From Cryomorphaceae bacterium (GTDB taxonomy: Bacteria > Bacteroidota > Bacteroidia > Flavobacteriales > Schleiferiaceae): a DNA stretch of 47,307 nucleotides. The notes beneath the pieces are model-generated. The model was not told where the DNA came from. It ran no database searches and worked only from the letters and a program-made list of their open reading frames with translations. A program made the position numbers and the translations under genes. Positions within the stretch are counted from its first letter, which is position 1; every line of letters begins with the position of its first letter. This document shows, piece by piece, positions 40,690-47,307 of the stretch. The stretch lies in assembly GCA_024638285.1 (NCBI GenBank), contig JAHEKP010000009.1, positions 1-47,307 of the forward strand. Reading direction: 5' to 3'.

Positions 40690-41553
40690 ATGGCGAACTT
40701 AAAAGAGCTTAGAAACAGAATTACTTCTATTGGCAGCACAATGAAGATCACTTCAGCGATGAAGATGGTGAGTGCCGCTAAATTGAAGAAAGCGCAGGAT
40801 GCTATCGTACAGATGCGCCCTTATGCTTCTAAGTTGACTGAAATTCTTCAGAAAGCATCCAGCACATTGGATAGTAGCGAAAACATCTATGGTGAAGTTC
40901 GTGAAGGCAACCGAGTGCGTTTGGTGGTGATTTCTTCGAACAGAGGTCTTTGTGGTGGATTTAACTCGAGCGTTGTTAAAAAGGCAAAGAGTTTTATGGC
41001 TACAAATCCAGGTGAGTACAGCATCGCTACGGTTGGAAAGAAAGCACACGATGCGTTCAAAAACGATTCTCGCAAAGTTAGTAGCAACACGGCGCTTTGG
41101 GATGAAATCACTTTCGACGGTGCGAAGCAAGAGGCGCAATCCTTAATGAATGGTTTCGTTGCGGGCGAGTTTGATAAAGTGGTCATCTTGTACAATTCCT
41201 TCAAAAACGCAGCGGTTCAAGAACCTCAGGCAGAGCAATTCTTACCGATCGCCATGGAAGAGCAATTAGCCAGTGCAGAAGTAACGGATACTACAGAGTA
41301 TATCTACGAACCTTCGATGGAAGAAATCCTTAAAGATTTGATTCCAACATCCTTAAAGACGCAGTTTTTTGCAGCGTTGCTCGATGCAAATGCTTCGGAG
41401 CACGGTGCCCGTATGACGGCGATGCACAAGGCAACAGACAACGCTAAAGCGCTTCAGGGCGATTTGAAACTCGAATACAACAAGGCGCGTCAAGCGGCCA
41501 TCACGAATGAGATTCTTGAGATTGTTGGTGGTGCAGATGCACTAGCGGGATAA
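40690..41553 (+). CDS. atpG: F0F1 ATP synthase subunit gamma
   Basis: Central rotor shaft (287 aa) of F1. The N-terminal coiled coil LKELRNRITSIGSTMKITSAMKMVSA and the C-terminal helix ASEHGARMTAMHKATDNA form the shaft. The middle Rossmann-like region has SSNRGLCGGFNS. It is the last gene of the operon: a strong terminator follows, and the beta and epsilon genes (atpD, atpC) are not here, as is usual for Bacteroidota. Confidence 0.97.
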   Translation: MANLKELRNRITSIGSTMKITSAMKMVSAAKLKKAQDAIVQMRPYASKLTEILQKASSTLDSSENIYGEVREGNRVRLVVISSNRGLCGGFNSSVVKKAKSFMATNPGEYSIATVGKKAHDAFKNDSRKVSSNTALWDEITFDGAKQEAQSLMNGFVAGEFDKVVILYNSFKNAAVQEPQAEQFLPIAMEEQLASAEVTDTTEYIYEPSMEEILKDLIPTSLKTQFFAALLDANASEHGARMTAMHKATDNAKALQGDLKLEYNKARQAAITNEILEIVGGADALAG

Positions 41554-41578
41554 GAAAGTCTAGAAAAAATGTAAAGGA

Positions 41579-41605
41579 CCTGCGGTGATAGCCGCGGGTT
41601 TTTTT
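41579..41605 (+). terminator. intrinsic terminator of the ATP synthase operon
   Basis: Stem CCTGCGG (41579-41585) with CCGCGGG (41592-41598), including one T-G pair, 6-nt loop, followed by T7. It lies 26 bp after the atpG stop. The remaining about 105 bp up to the next small gene shows no further feature. Confidence 0.85.
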
Positions 41606-41711
41606 GTTTAAAAAAGGCTCATTTGAGACAATAGTACAGTAATACTCCGGAAAAATGGCACTGCATTAAAAATCTAAGTATTTTAGAAGTCCAAACCTTT
41701 ATTTACATACC

Positions 41712-41891
41712 ATGTCCCAGTCTGAATTACTCCAGAAGGAGTTTATCAGTGTAGCTGAACTCATGCAGCTTTTTGATATTTCTCGTGCCACTGCGCAGCG
41801 CTTGCTCAAGTCTGGGGAAGTCGGTCATAGCAAATTAGGAGGCAAGATTATCATACCTACACGCCCACTCCGCGAAAAATTTGGGTTGTAG
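41712..41891 (+). CDS. small helix-turn-helix DNA-binding protein (59 aa)
   Basis: Short frame of 59 residues: EFISVAELMQLFDISRATAQRLLKSG is a clear helix-turn-helix of the excisionase/MerR-like HTH_17 type, followed by a wing-like KLGGKIIIPTRPLREKFGL. Such single-domain proteins occur as phage or mobile-element excisionases and as lone chromosomal genes in Bacteroidota. No integrase, att repeat or toxin partner is nearby. It stands alone between the atp terminator and the histidine kinase. Confidence 0.7.
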   Translation: MSQSELLQKEFISVAELMQLFDISRATAQRLLKSGEVGHSKLGGKIIIPTRPLREKFGL

Positions 41892-41944
41892 AAATATCCT
41901 GAATTAGCCTTTCTGACCTGCGAGTATTGCCTTAATTTAGAAAC

Positions 41945-43366
41945 ATGGCAGTCTTAACCATTAGGGTCCGTACCTTTTTATTTATGATGATGATTCTTCT
42001 CGTTGCATTTGTGCTAACGGGAACGTTTTCGTTGTATCATTTTAAGGCTGAAAATAAGAATTACCATTACGAGCGATTAGAGCGAAAGGAAAAAGCGATT
42101 TCTTCGCATATAGATTACATAACCAAAGCGTACCAAGGCCAGGAGCTATCTCCTACCCAATGGAAATCAATTCTTGGCGGCCGAATGGATGAAATAGGCT
42201 CCATTCATAAACTAGAAATAGGCGTATACCATCCTAATGGAGCGCTTTTGACCAGGAGCCATGTTTTTGAAGCGGGCGATCAATTGTTTCCTGCATGGAT
42301 AGATCTCAATGCACTAACCAGTGGTGCAACAACACGCTATAAAGTAGATGCGATTGAAGGGTTTCTAGTGGGCACAGACAAGGTCATTGGTCCCGGTAAT
42401 GCCGTGGAATTAATCATCCGCGTCCCCTATGCGGTTGATGATAATGTAATACCTGATGAGGATTACCAATTCCTGCGCCAATTAGGCTTTATATATGTGT
42501 TGTTACTGTTGGTGGGTATTGTACTGGCTTTAATCTTGTCCAATTATATCAGCCGAAACATGAGTATCGTTGGGGCGAAGTTGAAGAAGGTGCGTTTGAA
42601 CCAAAGTAACGAGAAATTGACTTGGCGACACAATGACGAAATAGGTCAATTGATACAGGAATATAACCTGATGGTTGAGAAGCTGGAGAAGACGGCTGTA
42701 GATCTAGCAAAAAGTGAGCGTGAAAGCGCTTGGAAAGAAATGGCACAGCAGGTGGCTCATGAAATTAAGAACCCACTCACCCCAATGAAATTGACGCTTC
42801 AAATGATGCAGCGTGAAAAGAATCTGGACGAACTTCAAGAAATGTCAAAGCATTTGCTTGAGGAGATTGAGGGTTTGACTTCCATTGCGGAAGCGTTTTC
42901 AAGATTTGCACAAATGCCTTCGTTGCGTTTAGAAACCTATGATGTTTCTTATTTGAGCAACCGTGCGGTAGCATTGTATAGTGATCGAGGTGTCCAATTC
43001 ATTTCTGACGGCCCTGTATATGCCAGCGTAGACAAAGAACAATGGTCAAGAATCATCCATAACCTTGTTAAAAATGCCTTACAGAGTGTCTCCGAGGATC
43101 GCCAGCCAGAGATTGTTGTGCGTGTTCAAAAGGTGTCGGAAAAGGGGATTATTTCAGTAACTGACAACGGAACAGGCATCCCAGATGAAATGAAAGAGCG
43201 GGTCTTTGAGCCTAACTTTTCAACGAAAAGTTCAGGCATGGGATTAGGGCTGGCGATGGTTAAAAACCTCATTCAGAACTTTGGCGGAACCATCGACTTT
43301 GAAAACATGAAGCCGGGCACTGCGTTCACCATCACGATACCTACACAGCAAAACAACCGATTTTAA
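41945..43366 (+). CDS. sensor histidine kinase, membrane-bound (orphan)
   Basis: Two-component sensor of 473 residues. Helix 1 (about 10-31) and helix 2 (about 182-200) enclose a periplasmic sensor of roughly 150 residues, then a HAMP linker (about 200-250). The phospho-acceptor is His272 in VAHEIKNPLTPMK. The ATPase domain has its N box at HNLVKNALQS (372-381), DNGTGI (407-412) and GMGLGLAMVKN (431-441). It resembles NtrY-type kinases. No response regulator is next to it; instead a crotonase follows 2 bp later. The signal is unknown. Confidence 0.9.
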   Translation: MAVLTIRVRTFLFMMMILLVAFVLTGTFSLYHFKAENKNYHYERLERKEKAISSHIDYITKAYQGQELSPTQWKSILGGRMDEIGSIHKLEIGVYHPNGALLTRSHVFEAGDQLFPAWIDLNALTSGATTRYKVDAIEGFLVGTDKVIGPGNAVELIIRVPYAVDDNVIPDEDYQFLRQLGFIYVLLLLVGIVLALILSNYISRNMSIVGAKLKKVRLNQSNEKLTWRHNDEIGQLIQEYNLMVEKLEKTAVDLAKSERESAWKEMAQQVAHEIKNPLTPMKLTLQMMQREKNLDELQEMSKHLLEEIEGLTSIAEAFSRFAQMPSLRLETYDVSYLSNRAVALYSDRGVQFISDGPVYASVDKEQWSRIIHNLVKNALQSVSEDRQPEIVVRVQKVSEKGIISVTDNGTGIPDEMKERVFEPNFSTKSSGMGLGLAMVKNLIQNFGGTIDFENMKPGTAFTITIPTQQNNRF

Positions 43367-43368
43367 AA

Positions 43369-44145
43369 ATGGAAAATGTACAACTCACCGTCGCCGACGG
43401 CATTGCAACGCTGGTCATTAACCGACCAAAACAACTTAACGCGCTAAACAAACAAACGTTATCAGAGATTAACGAAGCCTTTGAATCCATGCGAGATAAC
43501 GATGCCGTTAAGGTGGTTATTATGACAGGATCAGGTGATAAGGCGTTTGTGGCGGGTGCTGATATTAAAGAATTTGCCGATTTTTCTGGTGTAGAAGGAT
43601 CGGAGCTTGCGAAAACAGGACACATGACGGTTTTTAATGTGATTGAAGAATTCTCAAAACCGGTCATTGCGGCAATTAATGGATTTGCATTAGGAGGCGG
43701 TTTAGAATTGGCCATGGCTGCACACGTTCGGATTGCTTCAGATAATGCGCGTATGGGACTTCCAGAGACCTCTTTAGGCGTAATCCCTGGGTATGGAGGC
43801 ACACAGCGCTTACCACAGCTGATAGGGAAAGGACGCGCCTTAGAAATGATATTTACCGCAAAAATGATTGATGCACCAACAGCTTTAAACTACGGATTAG
43901 TAAACGCTGTGGTTCCGCAAGAAGCGCTTCAGGCTGCTGCCCAAAAGATGGCGCAAGACTTTACGAAAAATAGTATAGTCGCAATGGGTTATGCCATTGA
44001 AGCGGTAAACGCAGGCATGCTTGAAGGTGCCATTGGTTATGATGTGGAAGTGCAGGCTTTTGGCGATTGTTTTGAAACGGCCGATTTCAAGGAGGGAACG
44101 ACCGCATTTTTAGAAAAGCGTAAGCCCCAATTTCCTGGTACCTAA
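43369..44145 (+). CDS. enoyl-CoA hydratase/isomerase family protein (crotonase)
   Basis: Crotonase-fold enzyme of 258 residues, probably hydrating 2-enoyl-CoA to 3-hydroxyacyl-CoA. Both catalytic glutamates of true hydratases are present: Glu113 in GGGLELAMAAH and Glu133 in GLPETSLGVIPGYGG. The oxyanion-forming AGADIKEF loop is intact. It could serve fatty acid or phenylacetate degradation (PaaF-like), but the paa genes are 35 kb away and the neighbours give no hint. It is 2 bp after the kinase and directly followed by the esterase. Confidence 0.9.
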   Translation: MENVQLTVADGIATLVINRPKQLNALNKQTLSEINEAFESMRDNDAVKVVIMTGSGDKAFVAGADIKEFADFSGVEGSELAKTGHMTVFNVIEEFSKPVIAAINGFALGGGLELAMAAHVRIASDNARMGLPETSLGVIPGYGGTQRLPQLIGKGRALEMIFTAKMIDAPTALNYGLVNAVVPQEALQAAAQKMAQDFTKNSIVAMGYAIEAVNAGMLEGAIGYDVEVQAFGDCFETADFKEGTTAFLEKRKPQFPGT

Positions 44146-44799
44146 ATGAGTCAAACGCACTGGCTGCACATAGCGCAAGAGCAAAAATTAGATTCGCTTG
44201 GCAACTTTTCTAATGCTACCAAACACGTTTGGGTAGGCCTGCACGGATACGGCCAACTGGTCCAATTCTTTGCGCGACATTTTCGTTCATTGGTCACAGA
44301 GGAACGTGCTTTTGTATTTCCACAAGGCCCACATAAGTTTTACCTAAACGGTGTTCACGGTCGCGTAGGCGCATCATGGATGACCAAAGACGAACGATTG
44401 GTAGATATTGCTAACCAGCGAATCTATTTGAATGCCGTATTTCGTTGGATTGAAAACCATGCACCTGAAGCAACCATTCATTGCATAGGGTTTTCTCAAG
44501 GCGTAGCCACGATCATGCGGTGCATAGGGCATGAGAGTGTGCGCCCTGCATCATTATTGGCGTGGGCTGGAAGCTGGCCGCCTGATCTAGACGAGACCAA
44601 TAGAGCAGCACTACACACATTGACATTTAAGGCCAGGTTTGGAACGAAAGACCCATATATTGATCTAGAGAAGCAACAAGAAATGATCGCCTACTACCAA
44701 GAAAAGTATAACTTCGAACCTACAGTAGACAATTACGATGGGGGCCACTCTTTTGATCCTGAAAAATTGGTACTGGACATTGCCGCTTTAGAGAAATAA
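44146..44799 (+). CDS. alpha/beta hydrolase, phospholipase/carboxylesterase type
   Basis: Serine hydrolase of 217 residues. The catalytic triad can be placed as Ser117 (GFSQG), Asp169 (GTKDP) and His201 (GGHSF), and the oxyanion loop as LHGYGQ. It lacks a signal peptide, so it is cytosolic. Close to the YpfH/carboxylesterase (Abhydrolase_2) group; natural substrates are unknown. Its ATG directly follows the crotonase stop codon, indicating tight co-translation. Confidence 0.87.
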   Translation: MSQTHWLHIAQEQKLDSLGNFSNATKHVWVGLHGYGQLVQFFARHFRSLVTEERAFVFPQGPHKFYLNGVHGRVGASWMTKDERLVDIANQRIYLNAVFRWIENHAPEATIHCIGFSQGVATIMRCIGHESVRPASLLAWAGSWPPDLDETNRAALHTLTFKARFGTKDPYIDLEKQQEMIAYYQEKYNFEPTVDNYDGGHSFDPEKLVLDIAALEK

Positions 44800-44812
44800 C
44801 GAACATCTTATT

Positions 44813-46066
44813 ATGCACGAAGTACATCCTTTGATAACCAACGACGCTTCACTTTTTGGAATTTTGGCTGCTATGTTGGGCGCTATTTTTTATACCTCAA
44901 ACAGCGAACATCCGGCATTCAAAAAGTTCTATAGTGTCATACCGGCATTGTTGTTGTGCTACTTTTTACCGTCTTTGCTCACCACTTTCGAAATCATTGA
45001 CCCGAAGCAGAGTCGGTTGTATTTTATGGCGAGCCGTTACTTATTGCCTGCGGCGCTGATCTTATTAACGCTGAGTATTGACTTTGGTGAAGTAAAGAAA
45101 TTAGGCCCTAAAGCACTGATCATGTTTTTTACAGGAACCGTAGGTGTTGTTATTGGCGGCCCATTAAGTATTTTACTTTTTAGTGTGATTGCTCCAGATA
45201 TCGTGGGTGCTAATCCAGAGGAAATTTGGCGTGGAATGACCACTGTCGCCGGTTCCTGGATAGGTGGTGGCGCGAATCAAGCGGCAATGAAAGAAGTTTT
45301 CGAAGTCAGTGAAGACATCTTTAGCGCCATGGTCACCGTGGATGTTTTGGTTGCAGAGTTGTGGATGGCATTCTTGCTTATCGGTGTAGCAAAGCACAAG
45401 AAAATAGATCAATTCTTTAAGGCAGATGCTTCAGCGGTAGATTCCCTTCAGAATAAGATGGAGGCCTACACCGCTAGCATTAGCAAGGTGACCTCATTCA
45501 ACGATCTCATTTACATATTAGCATTGGCTTTTGGAGCGACCGGTTTAGCACATTGGATGAGTGATGGAATTGCCCCTTACATTGGTGAGCACTATCCGAT
45601 TCTCGCAAAATTTAGTCTAACCTCTGGCTTCTTTTGGCTCGTAGTTATTGCCACAACTATTGGCATTGGACTGAGCTTCACGAAAGCTCGTACTCTCGAA
45701 GGAGCGGGGGCTTCAAAAGTAGGGAGTGTATTTATTTACATCCTTGTTGCCACTATAGGCATGAGCATGAACGTCATGGAAATTTTCCATAATCCAGGTT
45801 TGTTCGCTGTAGGATTGGTTTGGATGATGATTCACGTAGGACTGATGTTTATCGTTGCAAAACTTATTCGCGCTCCCTATTTCTTCCTGGCAGTAGGTTC
45901 AAAAGCAAATATTGGGGGTGCTGCTAGCGCACCTGTAGTAGCGGCAGCATTCCACCCGGCATTGGCACCGGTAGGTGTGTTATTAGCGGTTCTAGGCTAC
46001 GCCTTAGGAACCTATGGCGCGTACATCTGTGGGCTGTTAATGCAGGCTTCAACTGGAGCCTATTAA
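44813..46066 (+). CDS. DUF819 family membrane protein
   Basis: Polytopic membrane protein of 417 residues with ten or more hydrophobic helices. The SRYLLPAALILLTLSID block and TTVAGSWIGGGANQAAMKE match DUF819 (YjcL-like) proteins, whose two-fold repeated architecture suggests a transporter. C-terminal GSKANIGGAASAPVVAAAFHP is the second conserved block. The substrate is not known. It lies 13 bp after the esterase in the same direction. Confidence 0.85.
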   Translation: MHEVHPLITNDASLFGILAAMLGAIFYTSNSEHPAFKKFYSVIPALLLCYFLPSLLTTFEIIDPKQSRLYFMASRYLLPAALILLTLSIDFGEVKKLGPKALIMFFTGTVGVVIGGPLSILLFSVIAPDIVGANPEEIWRGMTTVAGSWIGGGANQAAMKEVFEVSEDIFSAMVTVDVLVAELWMAFLLIGVAKHKKIDQFFKADASAVDSLQNKMEAYTASISKVTSFNDLIYILALAFGATGLAHWMSDGIAPYIGEHYPILAKFSLTSGFFWLVVIATTIGIGLSFTKARTLEGAGASKVGSVFIYILVATIGMSMNVMEIFHNPGLFAVGLVWMMIHVGLMFIVAKLIRAPYFFLAVGSKANIGGAASAPVVAAAFHPALAPVGVLLAVLGYALGTYGAYICGLLMQASTGAY

Positions 46067-46071
46067 AGGAG
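46065..46071 (+). promoter_or_regulatory. Shine-Dalgarno-like site, unusual for this genome
   Basis: AAAGGAG, overlapping the DUF819 stop codon and 6 bp before the next ATG, is a good Shine-Dalgarno sequence. I noticed no equally good one before other genes here, which matches the known scarcity of such sites in Bacteroidota. Confidence 0.4.
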
Positions 46072-46077
46072 TAAAAG

Positions 46078-46584
46078 ATGCGGGTTGAATTGCCAAAAGA
46101 GAAAGTTTTCCCCATGCCTTTTCGGTTTTGGTTAATTCTCGCTGTCTCAGTTCTGGTCCCATTCTTCAGCGGAATGCACCCTGCAATTTTCGTTTTTTGG
46201 TTGATTGGGCTTTGGGGAGTGACCGCACGACGTGGGACGGTCCTTCGTAGTGAGGATCAAAAAATGTTTCGCTATTATTCGGTTTATGGTATTCCTTTAG
46301 GGAGCTGGGAACCCATTATACCCAATGCAGGAGTGGTTGTTTTGGGCGAACAGCAAGCTATTCGACAAACCAGTTACGCGGGGGTTATGCGCTATCAAGA
46401 GCAAGCGGGGTATGCGTTGTACTTGATAAACGAGAGTCATCGAGAAAAGGTATTGTTAGCGCGAGTGGCGCGTAGAGATGAATTGAATCCCTATATGAAG
46501 GAGTTAGAAGAAGAGTTTAACCTTAAATTAGTAAGGTTCGCTCCGGCGATTTCGGCGAAGACTAAAGCAAGAAGAAAGAGATGA
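46078..46584 (+). CDS. hypothetical membrane protein with PH-like tail
   Basis: Protein of 168 residues, not recognised. Two adjacent hydrophobic helices (about 16-31 and 33-50) are followed by a soluble domain of about 110 residues containing RYYSVYGIPLGSWEPI, a pattern suggestive of small bacterial PH-like domains, and a basic tail ending KTKARRKR. It lies between the DUF819 gene and the M28 peptidase, with a 4-bp overlap (ATGA) to the latter. Confidence 0.65.
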   Translation: MRVELPKEKVFPMPFRFWLILAVSVLVPFFSGMHPAIFVFWLIGLWGVTARRGTVLRSEDQKMFRYYSVYGIPLGSWEPIIPNAGVVVLGEQQAIRQTSYAGVMRYQEQAGYALYLINESHREKVLLARVARRDELNPYMKELEEEFNLKLVRFAPAISAKTKARRKR

Positions 46585-47307
46585 TGAAATATAGTGTAGT
46601 AGCCGTTTTGGCATTAGTAGGATTTAGCGCAGCGTCTCAGGTAGATGCAGATAAAGCAGGGTTGATTAAATCAATTTATACCGAGGCGCTTGGCAACCAG
46701 CAAGGGTATGAGTGGCTGAGGTACATGTGTGAGGAAATAGGCCCGCGTCCCAGCGGCTCTGAGGCGGCGAATGAAGCAGCCCGCTGGGCAAAGGTTGCGA
46801 TGCTGGAAGCAGGCGCAGATACGGCTTGGCTTCAAGAGGTTGAGGTACCAAAATGGTACAGAGGTGACGAATGGTCCAAGGCCTATGCAGGTGGAGACCC
46901 GATAGCTTTGCCGACTACAGCGCTGGGCGGATCGGTGCCTACCCCTGAAGAAGGTGTGCGCGCTGAGGTAGTTGAGGTTGGCTCCTTTGAGGAATTAGAA
47001 GCTTTAGGACGCGAGGGAGTGGAAGGTAAAATCGTTTTTTACAACACTTACATGGACCACAGCCTGATCAGTACGTTTAACGCCTATGGCGGTGCAGTTA
47101 AGTACCGCTGGGCAGGTGCCATGGAGGCTGGTAAATATGGAGCAGTGGCCACGGTTCTTCGTTCAGTTACGTTGTTACGAGATGATTTGCCGCACACGGG
47201 CGCGATGAGCTATGGAGATAGCGAAGTGAAGATTCCTTCGGCTGCTATTTCTTGGCAGGCAGCAGATATGTTGGACGACCTTTTAGGTAAAGGCGAAAAG
47301 GTAGAAC
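46581..47307 (+). CDS. secreted M28 family peptidase, cut by the window edge
   Basis: Open frame running off the right end, 242 codons visible. A signal peptide (MMKYSVVAVLALVGFSAASQ) is followed by EWLRYMCEEIGPRPSGSEAANEAARW, the start pattern of M28 (aminopeptidase Y-like) zinc peptidases. Then comes a probable protease-associated (PA) domain: GKIVFYNTYMD and a Gly-Ala rich part. The zinc ligands of the catalytic domain would lie beyond 47307. The start is ATG 46581 or the adjacent ATG at 46584; the first overlaps the previous stop as ATGA. Confidence 0.8.
   Translation, partial: MMKYSVVAVLALVGFSAASQVDADKAGLIKSIYTEALGNQQGYEWLRYMCEEIGPRPSGSEAANEAARWAKVAMLEAGADTAWLQEVEVPKWYRGDEWSKAYAGGDPIALPTTALGGSVPTPEEGVRAEVVEVGSFEELEALGREGVEGKIVFYNTYMDHSLISTFNAYGGAVKYRWAGAMEAGKYGAVATVLRSVTLLRDDLPHTGAMSYGDSEVKIPSAAISWQAADMLDDLLGKGEKVE

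Noticed and set aside
43341-43802. 153-residue minus-strand frame
   Set aside because: Antisense of the crotonase and kinase end; no domain.
43369-44145. Crotonase as paaF/paaG of the phenylacetate pathway
   Set aside because: It is 35 kb from the paa genes and has no discriminating residue that I could identify, so no specific symbol is given.

Overview
This window is chromosomal DNA from a member of the Bacteroidota, most likely a marine-type Flavobacteriales. The evidence is lineage-typical genes: the type IX secretion lipoprotein PorW/SprE, a GSCFA protein, a DUF4175 protein, an IPExxxVDY-type protein between rnc and pyk, and an ATP synthase operon preceded by bactofilin, AtpZ and a DUF6168-like gene and lacking atpD/atpC. 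Several promoters carry the Bacteroidota -7 element TAnnTTTG, and Shine-Dalgarno sequences are rare. I see no rRNA, tRNA, CRISPR array, transposase or prophage gene. The finer taxonomy is inference.

Layout. 0-4.5 kb: GapN-like aldehyde dehydrogenase, MBL-fold hydrolase, secreted M1 peptidase. 4.5-8 kb: phenylacetyl-CoA epoxidase genes, paaE (with a coupled 56-aa basic ORF) divergent from paaABC; paaD is absent. 8.1-11.2 kb: a TroA/ZnuA-type metal ABC importer operon (binding lipoprotein, a permease fused to a DtxR/MntR-like regulator, second permease) with no ATPase gene. 11.3-18.2 kb: an AT-rich segment with ALDH7-type dehydrogenase, GSCFA, NUDIX, a 402-bp gene-free AT-rich gap, rpiB, a lipoprotein and a DUF4175 protein. 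18.2-26.6 kb: ybeY-mnmG, methyltransferase, holB, pgk, cvpA, two small lipoproteins, pheS and pterin dehydratase. 26.6-30.8 kb: acpP-fabF-rnc-IPExxxVDY-pyk on the minus strand. 30.8-35.8 kb: purN, rnhA, M23 peptidase, porW, bactofilin. 35.8-41.6 kb: atpZ, DUF6168-like gene, atpBEFHAG. 41.7-47.3 kb: a 59-aa HTH protein, then histidine kinase, crotonase, esterase, DUF819 transporter-like protein, a membrane protein and an M28 peptidase cut by the window edge.

The main result is that this window probably contains the chromosomal replication origin and its segregation sites. The gap at 14169-14570 is about 22% G+C over its central 300 bases and has several DnaA-box-like 9-mers. Hand counts of strand-matched genes on its two sides show the plus-strand G-versus-C balance shifting toward G across it. 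Two ParB/Spo0J-type parS sites (one a perfect 16-mer, one 15/16) lie 2 and 6 kb to its right. The second strong observation is the permease-regulator fusion, whose regulator half keeps the DtxR metal-ligand spacing exactly but has Glu in place of the DtxR Cys102, as in manganese sensors.

The genome is very compact. Three convergent gene pairs share one palindromic TTAA as both stop codons, and one head-to-head pair overlaps by 58 bp at the 5' ends.
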